Source of the DNA: Syntrophosphaera sp964631665 | GTDB taxonomy: Bacteria; Cloacimonadota; Cloacimonadia; Cloacimonadales; Cloacimonadaceae | DNA length: 29,417 nucleotides | Assembly (NCBI GenBank): GCA_964631665.1 | Contig: CAZVXK010000016.1 | Location: 1-29,417 of the forward strand | Direction: 5' to 3' | In this document: positions 1-8,187 of the stretch, piece after piece | Position numbering within the stretch: position 1 is the stretch's first letter | How the letters are laid out: every line of letters starts with the position of its first letter | Translations under genes and position numbers: made by a program | The notes under the pieces: model-generated | Database searches by the model: none | Seen by the model: only the letters and a program-made list of their open reading frames with translations | What the model was told of the DNA's origin: nothing

Positions 1-346
1 TGTCGGTGCTGGAATCTGGTCAACTATAGTATGAATACTTATGCGTCTATGCTTACAAGGCTTGGACTGCTCAGTCAATATGGCAGAATCCTCGTTATGG
101 AAGCGCTTGCGTCATACAGTTCGAATTAAATATCGAAAACTGCATGCGAGTATAAAATATCTAACACTCTGATGCATCCATATCATTAGCAATCCTTCTG
201 TCAACCAAAAAAAGTGTCTGAATCAAGCCAGTTGGTCATTCCAGAGACCATAGTTCCACTTAATGCCATGAAAATCCTTGACGCAAACTTGTCCATATTT
301 TTTTTTGCACTCTTCGAAAAACAACGATTTTTCAAGGAGAAAAACC
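1..346. other. AT-rich leader region without a recognised gene
   Basis: No convincing gene is visible here. The stretch is visibly richer in A and T than the rest of the window. One frame is open from base 1 to a stop at 127-129 and another from base 30 to a stop near 166, so the 3' tail of an upstream gene cannot be excluded, but neither translation resembles a family I recognise. A T-rich run at 298-306 and the TATAAAAT at about 151-158 could be promoter elements for the gene at 347, but no well-spaced -35/-10 pair stands out. A clear ribosome binding site, AAGGAGA, lies at 334-340 just before the downstream ATG. Confidence 0.4.
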
Positions 347-2371
347 ATGACTTCAGCCTCAAAACTGATCCTGAGCCTGCTACTGGTCTGGGGAGCGGTG
401 ATCTGCGTCGCCTCAGATCAGGTTCCGATCCCGGTCAGCAATCAGAACAGGATAAATGACAACGACATTCTGGCAGAATTTGATGGCGGTATGATCACCC
501 GCAAGGACCTGGACCAGAAGATTTCCCAGATCCCGCCCAATGCCCAGGGCAGATATCGCACCATTGACGGCCAGATTCAGGTATTGGACATCATGGCGGT
601 GGAGGAAGCCTTCCTGCAAAAAGCACTGCAGCAAAAGATGGATGAGCTTCCCGAGGTGGCGGAGAAAATAGCCGCCGGCACTCGGCAATTCTATATTCAG
701 GAATATTACAAACGCAGCATCAGCGATCTGCTGATTATCACCGATGCCGACAAGCGCCGCTACTACGATGAAAACCTGCAGGCGTTCTATATGTATCCCT
801 ATATCAGCATCAGCTATATCCAGCTGGAGAATGAGGCTGCTGCACTTCAGGCTTTGGCCGAATTGGAAAGCGGCGCCGATTTTGCGTCGGTATCCGACCG
901 CTACAATATCAACAGCTATGCCAAAGGACTCAAGGGTGTGATCAAAAACATTCGCCTCAACGGAAATATCCCCGGGGTGGGCAACGATCTTGATCTGGAA
1001 AAGCACATCGCCGATTCCAAAGCTGACAGCATTGCGGTCTATGGTCCTTTCAACACCGCCACGGGATGGCACCTGTTCCGCACCACTGAGTATGTCCCCG
1101 GCCGGCAGAAAACCTTTGAGGAAGTGCTGCCCGAGCTGGAACAACGCACACGGCCCGGAGTGGAGACCCGGATGCTGAACGACCTTACCGACCGGCTGAA
1201 ACAATTCTATGCCGTCAGCATTGATTCCACCCTGGTGGCTCAGATCAATCTGAACAATCGTGCCCAGAATCAGGAAATCGAAGAAATGAGCGTGATCACA
1301 GCCAACGATCCCGAGCTCAACCTCAGCGTGAAGCAGATCTTGGACAGCTTCGACCGCCTTTCCCCCCAGGAGCAGCTCTTCTATGTGAAAGGCGATGGAG
1401 CCAAGCAACTGGTGGATCAGGAACTTATCCGCAATCTGCTCTATGTGGATGCCAAGGCCAACGACTTCAGCCAGTATTTCGAAGACAGCCCCGAATACCG
1501 CCAAATGGTGCGTTTCTATATCCTGAACCATGCCTATAAAACCTTGGTGCTGGATACGATCGAGGTGAGCAGCGAGGACACCCGTGCCTATTACGAAAGC
1601 CGGCTGGAAGAATACACCACCCCGGCCTCGCGTGCCATCGAGATCTTGTGGTTCGATGACGAAAAAACCGCCAACCGCACCTGGCGCAAGTATCTGAGGG
1701 CAGTGAAACTCAAAGATGAAAACTGGATGAAACAGATCGTCGAACGCCACTCCACCAAGCCCAACCTGAAGCTGCTGGACAATATCTATAACAACGGCAT
1801 TGTTACCGGCATCGGGCCGGACGAGAATTTCTGCGACCAGGTCTGGGATAATCCGGTGGGTTATCTGAGCCCCGTGTTTACCTCCGCCCGTGGCGACATC
1901 GTCTTTTTCCGCACCCTGAGGGAAAATCCCCCCAATGTGAGGAGCTTTACCGAAGCCGAACCCCGCATCTTCGGCATCCTGAAAAAGGAGCGTGAAACCG
2001 GCCAGCAGGAGAAAGTGACCCAGGAGCTGTTTGAAGAATTCAACATGCGCAAGTATCCGGAACGCATCCGCCTGCTGCTGAGCGCCGATGAACTGTTCAA
2101 CCTGGCCGATGGAGCCACCCGCCAGCGCAACTTCAACGATGCCATCGCCTACTATGACCAGATCATCGCCAATTATGCCAATGGCAGCGATGACTACCGC
2201 GCCTTCTTTATGAAAGCCTTTCTGGTGGCGGAGGAACTGAAGAACGAAAGCCTGGCGCTGGATCTGTTCAAATCCTTCCTGCGCCGCTTTCCGGAAGGCG
2301 ACCTCAACGAATCCGCCCAGTTTATGATCGACACCCTGGAGGGCACGGTCCAGTTCGATATCGAGGACTGA
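347..2371 (+). CDS. Periplasmic parvulin-type peptidyl-prolyl isomerase with C-terminal TPR region
   Basis: The 674-residue product is predicted to catalyse prolyl cis-trans isomerisation, or act as a chaperone, on exported proteins. Residues 1-23 form a signal peptide (hydrophobic LILSLLLVWGAVICVA). Residues 38-130 resemble a SurA/PrsA N-terminal chaperone segment, with the typical pattern of a short strand, ITRKDLD, and long helices. Residues 150-250 match a PpiC/rotamase domain, including GADFASVSDRYN and the late GPFNTATGWHLFR. A second, more degenerate rotamase-like region lies around residues 430-560. The last 100 residues contain TPR-like helices (RQRNFNDAIAYYDQIIANY). The ATG at 347 was chosen because AAGGAGA lies 6 bases upstream and a signal peptide follows at once; an upstream in-frame TTG at 278 lacks both. 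A terminator follows, so it is probably monocistronic. Membership of the SurA/PpiD-like class is fairly sure; the exact client is unknown. Confidence 0.8.
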   Translation: MTSASKLILSLLLVWGAVICVASDQVPIPVSNQNRINDNDILAEFDGGMITRKDLDQKISQIPPNAQGRYRTIDGQIQVLDIMAVEEAFLQKALQQKMDELPEVAEKIAAGTRQFYIQEYYKRSISDLLIITDADKRRYYDENLQAFYMYPYISISYIQLENEAAALQALAELESGADFASVSDRYNINSYAKGLKGVIKNIRLNGNIPGVGNDLDLEKHIADSKADSIAVYGPFNTATGWHLFRTTEYVPGRQKTFEEVLPELEQRTRPGVETRMLNDLTDRLKQFYAVSIDSTLVAQINLNNRAQNQEIEEMSVITANDPELNLSVKQILDSFDRLSPQEQLFYVKGDGAKQLVDQELIRNLLYVDAKANDFSQYFEDSPEYRQMVRFYILNHAYKTLVLDTIEVSSEDTRAYYESRLEEYTTPASRAIEILWFDDEKTANRTWRKYLRAVKLKDENWMKQIVERHSTKPNLKLLDNIYNNGIVTGIGPDENFCDQVWDNPVGYLSPVFTSARGDIVFFRTLRENPPNVRSFTEAEPRIFGILKKERETGQQEKVTQELFEEFNMRKYPERIRLLLSADELFNLADGATRQRNFNDAIAYYDQIIANYANGSDDYRAFFMKAFLVAEELKNESLALDLFKSFLRRFPEGDLNESAQFMIDTLEGTVQFDIED

Positions 2372-2416
2372 TCCAAAAGAACAGCCTGGAAATTTCCGGC
2401 TGCCGTATCTATAAAT

Positions 2417-2460
2417 AAAGGCCCTGCACGCAAGGAAATTGTGTGCAGGGTCTTTTTTTT
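2417..2460 (+). terminator. Rho-independent terminator after the prolyl isomerase gene
   Basis: CCCTGCAC (2422-2429) pairs perfectly with GTGCAGGG (2443-2450). The stem extends outward through G-T, G-C and A-T pairs, and a run of eight T follows (2453-2460). It lies 46 bases after the stop codon. Confidence 0.9.
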
Positions 2461-2547
2461 ATCCGAAAGAGCGCTGATCTGCCTGATCGATATGGATTTA
2501 TGGCTTACCAGTGTCAATTTTCCTGCCTTGTTGCCACCGGCATCGCT

Positions 2548-2630
2548 CCCGTTAGCAATACGGAATCATTACGGAGTCATTACGGAGTTAATCCGTAATG
2601 ACTCCGTAATGATTCCGTATTGGTAACGGG
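2548..2630. repeat. 83-bp palindromic element, copy 1
   Basis: A left arm (2548-2586) and a right arm (2592-2630), 39 bases each, are complementary at 38 of 39 positions around a 5-base centre, GTTAA. Each arm is itself built from an 11-base step (CATTACGGAGT and variants). Near-identical elements occur at 15274-15356 and 24130-24212. The centre of this copy (GGAGTTAATCC) is the exact reverse complement of the centre of copy 3, so the two are inserted in opposite orientation. There is no ORF inside. It lies between the terminator of the prolyl isomerase gene and the promoter of the Mrp/Nuo operon. Confidence 0.95.
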
Positions 2631-2660
2631 GGACACATTTTTCTTCCCTTGGGGGTGCTT

Positions 2661-2678
2661 TTGGCAAAATTCTTGCTT
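2661..2678 (+). promoter_or_regulatory. Predicted sigma-54 (-24/-12) promoter of the Mrp/Nuo operon
   Basis: TTGGCAAAATTCTTGCTT has the invariant GG (2663-2664) and GC (2675-2676) separated by exactly 10 bases, and matches the TTGGCA-N6-TTGCT consensus closely. Transcription would start near 2688, about 84 bases before the first ATG. An NtrC-type activator with an intact GAFTGA loop is encoded at 22586-23941 in the same window, so the matching regulator class is present; that this particular activator acts here is not shown. TTGACA at 2677-2682 could serve a sigma-70 promoter, but no good -10 box follows at the right distance. Confidence 0.6.
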
Positions 2679-2771
2679 GACAATATGACCGCCTGATGAG
2701 GTTGTGTATTTACATTAATTTCTTCCAGTGATAGTGGATTGATGATAACAATAGGACAGAAGAGAGGTTTT

Positions 2772-3266
2772 ATGCAAAAGCTTCATACTTTTCTGATGAG
2801 TGTGCTGATCCTGTTCGCGCTGTGGATCGTTCTGGGGGGCAGCTCCAGCGATGAATTGATCACAGGTGCGGTGGTGGCGGTGGTGGTGAGCCTGGTCTTT
2901 CTGCCGCGCACCTCCCGGCTGGGCAACATCCGTCTCAAACCACTGGTGCTGATCTATCTTCCGATCTACGCCTTTGTGTTCTTGTGGAAACTCACCAAAA
3001 GCACGCTGGATGTGGCGTGGCGGGTGCTGACCCCATCGTTGCCGATCAATCCCGGGATCGTGAAGGTGAAGACCCGCCTGAAAAGCCCGATCGGAAGGAT
3101 CATTTTGGCCAATTCGATCACGCTTACCCCGGGCACCCTGACGGTGGAGACCGCTGGAGAGGATTTCTATATCCACTGGATCGATATCAAAACCGAAGAC
3201 CCGGAGCAGGCCACCGCCAAGATCGTGAGCACCTTTGAAAAGTATCTGGAGGTGATCTTTGGATAA
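2772..3266 (+). CDS. mnhE: Mrp/Mnh-type antiporter subunit E (MbhA-like)
   Basis: This 164-residue membrane protein is the MrpE-type subunit of a multisubunit cation/proton antiporter module; in Mbh/Mbx-type complexes the equivalent is MbhA. Two or three hydrophobic segments fill the first 75 residues (MSVLILFALWIVLGG, ITGAVVAVVVSLVFL, LVLIYLPIYAFVFLWKL). The conserved cytoplasmic half follows, with NPGIVKVKTRLKSP and the characteristic ILANSITLTPGTLTV. The ATG at 2772 is preferred because GAGAGG lies 4 bases upstream; in-frame starts at 2739 and 2742 lack a good site. It is the first gene of the operon behind the sigma-54-type promoter, and its 3' end overlaps the next gene by 8 bases. The role of MrpE in ion transport is structural and poorly defined even in well-studied systems. 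Confidence 0.9.
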   Translation: MQKLHTFLMSVLILFALWIVLGGSSSDELITGAVVAVVVSLVFLPRTSRLGNIRLKPLVLIYLPIYAFVFLWKLTKSTLDVAWRVLTPSLPINPGIVKVKTRLKSPIGRIILANSITLTPGTLTVETAGEDFYIHWIDIKTEDPEQATAKIVSTFEKYLEVIFG

Positions 3267-3528
3267 ACTTTCCCTGATCCTGCTGAATGCCGCCTTCCTG
3301 GTGATGCTGGCTTCGATCCTGATTGCCTTCTTGCGAATGCTGAAAGGCCCCACCAGCGCCGATCGGACCATGGCCTTGGATGTGATGACCATTGTGGGCA
3401 TTTCGGTGATTGCATTGATCGCTCTGGTGAGCGGACGCATCATCTATCTGGATGTGGCGATGGTCTATGCCCTGCTCAGTTTTCTGGGTGTGGTGGCAGT
3501 GGCGCGTTATCTGGAAAGGGGGCTGTGA
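3259..3528 (+). CDS. mnhF: Mrp/Mnh-type antiporter subunit F (MbhB-like)
   Basis: This is an 89-residue protein with three transmembrane helices. The family signature is LKGPTSADRTMALDVMTIVGI, in which the charged GPTxxDR turn is followed by the second helix; the third helix contains YLDVAMVYALLSFLGVVAVARYLE. It is a small structural subunit of the Mrp module in the membrane arm of the complex. The gene starts with TTG at 3259, supported by GGAGG at 3248-3252 with 6-base spacing, and overlaps the previous gene by 8 bases, which implies translational coupling. Its stop codon overlaps the ATG of the next gene (TGATG at 3526-3530). Confidence 0.9.
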   Translation: MDKLSLILLNAAFLVMLASILIAFLRMLKGPTSADRTMALDVMTIVGISVIALIALVSGRIIYLDVAMVYALLSFLGVVAVARYLERGL

Positions 3529-3863
3529 TGCAGTTGATCGGCGCAATCATTACCCTGCTGGGTTCGCTGTTCCTGTTTTTGGGAGCCTTGGGAGCGTTGC
3601 GCATGCCGGATGTCTATAACCGGATGCAAGCCGGCACCAAAGCCACGACCCTGGGTTCCATCCTCAGCCTGTTGGGACTGGGCATCATTCTGCCTGCCTG
3701 GCTGCCGCGGCTGATCCTGCTGATCCTGTTCATCATCTTCACCAATCCGATCAGCTCCCACACTCTGGCCCGGGCGGCACACCGCGTGGGGATTAAACTA
3801 ACCGACCGCAGTGTCCGTGACGATCTGGAGCAGGAAGCCCTGGAGGAGGAAAACGATGCTTGA
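3528..3863 (+). CDS. mnhG: Mrp/Mnh-type antiporter subunit G (MbhC-like)
   Basis: This 111-residue MrpG family protein has three predicted membrane helices. The diagnostic stretch is LGALRMPDVYNRMQAGTKATTLGS (about residues 22-45), in which the RMPDxYxRxHA-like motif of the family is clear, followed by two helices and the TNPISSHTLARAAH motif. It is part of the Mrp arm. The ATG at 3528 sits in the stop of mnhF. The charged tail (LEQEALEEENDA) overlaps the start of the following gene by 8 bases. Confidence 0.9.
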   Translation: MQLIGAIITLLGSLFLFLGALGALRMPDVYNRMQAGTKATTLGSILSLLGLGIILPAWLPRLILLILFIIFTNPISSHTLARAAHRVGIKLTDRSVRDDLEQEALEEENDA

Positions 3864-4113
3864 AACGATCGCCCTGATAGTTTTGGGGGTGGTAGCGCTG
3901 GCCGCAGCCGTGTTTTCCACCCTCTGCCGCAGCACTTTAAATGCAGTGATCGCCTCCGGGGTGACCAGCCTGATGGCTTCGATCATGTTCCTGCTGGCAG
4001 CCTCGCCGGATGTGGCGATGACGGAGGCTACCATCGGCGCCGGACTGACCACCGTCATTTTCCTCTATGCCTTGAAACATATCCGCTCCTCCGGAGGAGG
4101 CAAGGATGATTAA
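3856..4113 (+). CDS. DUF4040/MbhD-type membrane subunit
   Basis: This 85-residue protein has three hydrophobic segments. The core FLLAASPDVAMTEATIGAGLTTVIFLYAL matches the DUF4040 domain, in which the APDVAxTEAxVGAG motif supplies conserved acidic residues within a helix. In Mrp antiporters this domain is part of the long MrpA subunit, whereas in membrane-bound hydrogenase-type complexes it is a separate gene (mbhD); here it is separate. The start at 3856 follows a GGAGGA site. It overlaps mnhG by 8 bases upstream and the next gene by 8 bases downstream, so the whole set is probably translationally coupled. Confidence 0.85.
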   Translation: MLETIALIVLGVVALAAAVFSTLCRSTLNAVIASGVTSLMASIMFLLAASPDVAMTEATIGAGLTTVIFLYALKHIRSSGGGKDD

Positions 4114-4804
4114 GAATATTCTCACCGTGGTTGCGATCATCGGCTTGGGCTGGATCCTCTATCCGCTGCTGGTGGATTTTGAAACCTCCACAGTGCTGAA
4201 TCCGCTGGCGCAGGAATATGTGAAGGGCAGCGCAGCGGATTTGAACCTGCCCAATGCCGTTACCGCCGTGGTGGTGACCTACCGCGGGCTGGACACCCTG
4301 GGCGAGGTTACGGTACTGTTTTTGGCGACGGCGGGGATCGGTTACTTCCTGAAACGGCGCTCCAATAAGAAGGCAAAACAGACCGCTGGCTCCGAGATCC
4401 TGCAAACGGGTGCGAAACTGCTCACGCCGCTGTTCATGGTATTCGGCATCTATATCTTCAGCCATGGGCATCTCAGCCCGGGCGGAGGTTTCCAGGGTGG
4501 GGTTGTGATCGCCTCCGGCATACTGATGATCGTATTGGCGGAAGTGAATTTCCACTTCTCGCACCTGATCCTGCAATTCAGCGAATCCCTCTCCGGCATT
4601 GCCTATGTGGGCATGGGCTTGGCAGGTTTGGTGCTGCTGGGCTTAAATAATTTCCTGGACCCGCGTTACTTCCTGCCGGGCAATTATCTGGCGCTGTTCT
4701 CCGCCGGAGCCATTCCGGTGATCTATTCCTTGATCGGCATCAAGGTGGGCAGCGAACTGGCCAGCGTGCTGGCCGCGATCCAACAGGACGGGGGTGAGGC
4801 ATGA
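4106..4804 (+). CDS. MbhE-MnhB (MbhF) fusion membrane subunit
   Basis: This 232-residue protein joins two parts that are often separate. Residues 1-85 resemble MbhE (GWILYPLL, LPNAVTAVVVTYRGLDTLGEVTVLFLATAGIG, where the RGxDTxGE motif is typical). Residues 95-232 are an MnhB/MrpB domain (LLTPLFMVFGIYIFSHGHLSPGG followed by GFQGG), with further helices at about 170-225. Both parts belong to the membrane arm. The start at 4106 has GGAGGAGG at 4093-4100. The stop overlaps the next ATG (ATGA at 4801-4804). The fusion is directly visible as one uninterrupted frame. Confidence 0.85.
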   Translation: MIKNILTVVAIIGLGWILYPLLVDFETSTVLNPLAQEYVKGSAADLNLPNAVTAVVVTYRGLDTLGEVTVLFLATAGIGYFLKRRSNKKAKQTAGSEILQTGAKLLTPLFMVFGIYIFSHGHLSPGGGFQGGVVIASGILMIVLAEVNFHFSHLILQFSESLSGIAYVGMGLAGLVLLGLNNFLDPRYFLPGNYLALFSAGAIPVIYSLIGIKVGSELASVLAAIQQDGGEA

Positions 4805-5172
4805 TCACACTGGTTTTCGGCATGCTGCTGGTGCTGGTGGGCGTGTGGGCAATGCTCACGCGCAAGCAGATCATCCGCATCATCATCGGTTTCACGATCG
4901 TGGACACGGGGATCCATCTGATCATAGTCGCCATCGGTTATGTGAAGGGTGGCACGGCACCGATTTTGGACCGTGCGGTCAGTGAGCTCCCTGCCGCCGC
5001 CGCAGGCGTGGAAGCCCTCGGCAAGGTGGTGGATCCGGTTCCCTCGGCGCTGGTGCTGACGGCGATCGTGATCGGCCTGGCGGTTACAGGACTGATGCTG
5101 GCTTATACCGTGCGCTTGTTCAAGCATGGCAAGAGTGATAGCATTGATGACTATGAGGAGCAAAAATGGTGA
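4801..5172 (+). CDS. mnhC: Mrp/Mnh-type antiporter subunit C (NuoK-like, MbhG-like)
   Basis: This 123-residue protein with three helices belongs to the MrpC/NuoK family. GVWAMLTRKQIIRIIIGFTIVD is the expected first loop and second helix. DPVPSALVLTAIVIGLAVTGLML contains the MrpC-typical ALVLTAIVIG stretch, with an acidic residue before it. In complex-I-like machines this subunit sits between the antiporter subunits and the NuoH side and carries part of the proton or ion path. It starts in the stop of the previous gene and overlaps the antiporter gene by 7 bases. Confidence 0.88.
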   Translation: MITLVFGMLLVLVGVWAMLTRKQIIRIIIGFTIVDTGIHLIIVAIGYVKGGTAPILDRAVSELPAAAAGVEALGKVVDPVPSALVLTAIVIGLAVTGLMLAYTVRLFKHGKSDSIDDYEEQKW

Positions 5173-8100
5173 ATCCGCTCTATCTGCTCGCCTTGCTGCT
5201 CGTCGCCGCCTTTGCCACCGCCCTGGTGGACAAGCTGGGTCGCAAGCTCAGCCTGGTGTGGGTGGGCCTGGCTTTGGCCGGGGCTGCCCTGCTCAGTGGT
5301 TTCCGGGTGTGGGAATTGCTGCAGGATCCCGCCTTGGAACGGGATTTCTACACTGCGGGATTTTCCGCCCCGCTGTCCATAGCGCTCTGCTTTGGGCTGA
5401 AGGAAGCCCTGCTGCTGGTTTTGGTCAATGTAACAGGTTTTATCGGTGGTTTCAGTTTCTACCGGCGTTTCAACCGGGACGGCGCCCTGCCCATGGCGCT
5501 GTATCTGTTATTGCTGATGGGTGCCAACGGCCTGATCCTCACCCGTGATATCTTCAACGCCTTCGTTTTTTTGGAGATCCTCTCCATCGCCGGCTATGCC
5601 CTGATCGGCATTGGCGAGAACAAAAACGCCCTGGCTGCCGGATTGAAATATATGATGGCAGGCGGGATCGCCAGTGCCCTGCTGCTGATCGGCATCATCT
5701 TTGCCTATCGCCATACCGGTACCCTGAATCTGGATAGCTGGCAGAATCTGGTAAGTTCCGGCGGCTGGAAGGGATATCCCCTGCAAGTGGCCCTGTTTCT
5801 AATCCTGAGCGCCGTGTTCATCGAGCTGAAACCCTTTCCGGCCAACGGCTGGGCTTTGGATCTCTATCAAAGCGTGCATGGCGGTTTGGGAGCTGTATTC
5901 TCCACCATCAGCAGCACGGCATTGATCTTTCTGATGTTCAAACTGATGCCTCTGGCCAGCGGGCAGCTGCTTCAGTTGTTTGGAGTTGCGGGGTTGGTAA
6001 GCTATGTGTTCTCAAACCTGGTGGGCTTGCGCCAGAAGGACAGCAAACGCCTGCTGGGCTATTCCTCAACCGCCCAGACTGGTTTGGTGATCTTTGTGCT
6101 CTATGCCCTCCACAGCTTGGGGGTGCCGGAGCGGTCGGTGCTGCTCATCGCCTTTAGTTTCATGGTTACCAATGCCTTTGCCAAAGGCGGGCTGTTCTGG
6201 CTTTCCGAGATGCTCAGCAACCATGGCTTGAAAGCTTGGTCGGCGCTGCGACGGGAGATGGGTTTGCTGATCTGCTTTGGGTTATTCGTGGTTGCCCTGG
6301 CGGGCCTGCCACCCTTCCCGGCCTTCTTTGCCAAATGGGAAACCGTGAAGCTGCTGATCGCCTATGGGCGTTGGGTGTGGCTGGTGCCACTGCTGCTGGG
6401 CACCTTGTTCGAAGCCGGATATCTGTTCCGCTGGTTGGGCTTTGCCACCAAGAGCGAGGGAGAGGAGATGGCGAGGTTTTCGGTGCACCGTTTCCTTCCG
6501 GCCATGCTGGCTGGGGCGGCGTTACTGATCGCGGCCTATCACGTGGGCAACCATACCTATAACCTGCGGTTGGGGGTGTTCTATCCGGTGGTGGGATTGC
6601 TGGGCTTCGCTGCCATCGACCGCCTGTCTGCCAAACTGAAGGGCTTGCTGGCAATGGTGGCGCTGGCCGCCTTCGCCTGGATCAAGGTGTTTCCCCAGAT
6701 GACGGGTCTGGGCAAAATGTTTTGCCTGATCTTCATCGGCGCTTCCGTAGCGCAGATCATTGCCTATCTGAACCGCAAGGGCAGGGCGGAGGGACTGTTT
6801 CCTCTGCTGGTGATGATGATCCTTTCTATGGGAAACCTGCTGCGGTCGCATACGCCATTGGAGTTCTTTTTTGCCTGGGAACTGATGACAGTTTCCTCCT
6901 ATTTGCTGATCCTGCGCGGTAGGAAAGCGGAAGCTCCAGCGCTCAGCTATATCATGTTTTCACTGGGTTCGGCACTGCTCTTGATGACGGCCTTGCTCCT
7001 GATGTCCCAAACCGGGACATTCCTGTTCCAGCAGACCGAGGCTGCCAGCCTGAAACTGGTGCCGGTGATCCTGGCCGGCCTGGCTTTCCTGACCAAGACG
7101 GGAGCGCTGGGATTGCATGTGTGGCTGCCGGGAGCCTATGCGGAAGCGGAAGATGAGACCACCGCCCTGATCTCTTCGGTGCTGTCCAAAGCGGGCATTT
7201 TCGGGATGATCCTGCTGCTGCTGTCCAGCCTGCATACCTTCCTCTCCTACCCTACCCTGATGATCGTATTGGGCTGGATCGGTGTGCTCACTGCTTTGGG
7301 CGGGGCTTTACTGGCGGTGTTTGAGGAAGATGCCAAACGCCTGCTGGCCTATTCCAGCATGAGCCAGATCGGCTACATCGTCCTGGGCTTGTCCCTGATG
7401 AGCCATCTGGGCTGGGTTTCCGCCTTCTACCTCACTCTCAACCATGTGNNNNNNNNNNNNNNNNNNNNNNNNNNNNNNNNNNNNNNNNNNNNNNNNNNNN
7501 NNNNNNNNNNNNNNNNNNNNNNNNNNNNNNNNNNNNNNNNNNNNNNNNTTCTTTGCCAGTGCTGTGGCTTTCCTCTACCTTTATAAACTGATCCACACGA
7601 TCTTTTTGGGACAACCCAAGCCCCAGCTCAGCCAAGTGAAAGAAGCCCCCGTGTGGTATCTGCTTCCCCAGGTGGGATTCATGCTGGCGATCATGCTGAT
7701 CTCCTTCCTGCCCAATATCATAACCCTGCCGATCTCCAAGGTGGTGGGTTCCTATATTCCCAAACCGGAATGGCTGCACTGGAAAGGCTATACCATCTGG
7801 ATGGATTCACCGCTGCTGAAGGGCTACTGGAATGGCAACCTGATCATGCTGGTCACCATGGGAGTGTTTATGGTGCCACTGATTTGGTTGCTGCTGGTGA
7901 ATGCCCGGGCGCAGAAGGTGAAGCAGTTCAATATCGTGTATGCTGCTGAGCGTCCCTTCAAGCCCTGGACCACCCACTTTGCCTATAACATGTTTGCCCA
8001 TTATTATAAGGCACTGGGCTTCTGGGTGAAACCGCGGATACAGGGATTCTGGAATGGAACCTCGGAGTGGACACATTCGCTATCCGCCACACTGGCCAGG

Positions 8101-8187
8101 CTCTACACCGGCAATGGACAAACCTATATGCTGCATATCTTTCTCTATGTGATCGTGCTCTACTTTTTGATGGGGGTGGCAAAATGA
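5166..8187 (+). CDS. Double antiporter-like subunit (two NuoL/M/N-type domains plus MbhI-like tail), interrupted by an N gap
   Basis: This is the main ion-pumping subunit. The first antiporter domain (about residues 60-420) has FLEILSIAGYALIG with the conserved Glu, ELKPFPANGW with the conserved Lys, and QKDSKRLLGYSSTAQTG. A second domain begins at about residue 540, with FFFAWELMTVSSYLLIL, LTKTGALGLHVWLPGAYAEA, SVLSKAGIFG and EEDAKRLLAYSSMSQIGY. Then 100 N (7449-7548) intervene. After the gap, FFASAVAFLYLYKLIHTIFLG continues the same fold, and the tail, with FKPWTTHFAYN and YTGNGQTYMLHIF, resembles the C-terminal part of MbhH/MbhI-type proteins. The frame after the gap differs by one, as expected for a placeholder gap of arbitrary length. 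A stop and restart hidden in the gap cannot be excluded. The start ATG has GAGGAG at 5155-5160, and the stop overlaps nuoH (ATGA). Confidence 0.8.
7449..7548. other. Assembly gap (100 N) inside the antiporter gene
   Basis: There are exactly 100 N. The codon frame ends cleanly before it and resumes in a different frame after it, so the true missing length is probably a multiple of three rather than 100. The lost segment is part of the second antiporter domain. Confidence 0.98.

Larger units (their letters stand above)
2461..2771. other. Intergenic region before the Mrp/Nuo operon
   Basis: This stretch separates the prolyl isomerase terminator from the ATG at 2772. It contains palindromic copy 1, the sigma-54-type promoter match at 2661-2678, and a predicted leader of about 84 bases before the first operon gene. 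No ORF with coding character was seen here. Confidence 0.6.

Noticed and set aside
1..129. 3' end of an upstream gene
   Set aside because: The frame is open to the left edge but is short, AT-rich and without a recognisable motif; there is not enough to support a feature.
7444..7586. Apparent frameshift and premature stop in the antiporter gene
   Set aside because: The frame change coincides with the 100-N gap, whose length is arbitrary. Sequence on both sides continues the same protein fold, so it is an assembly artefact and not a pseudogene.
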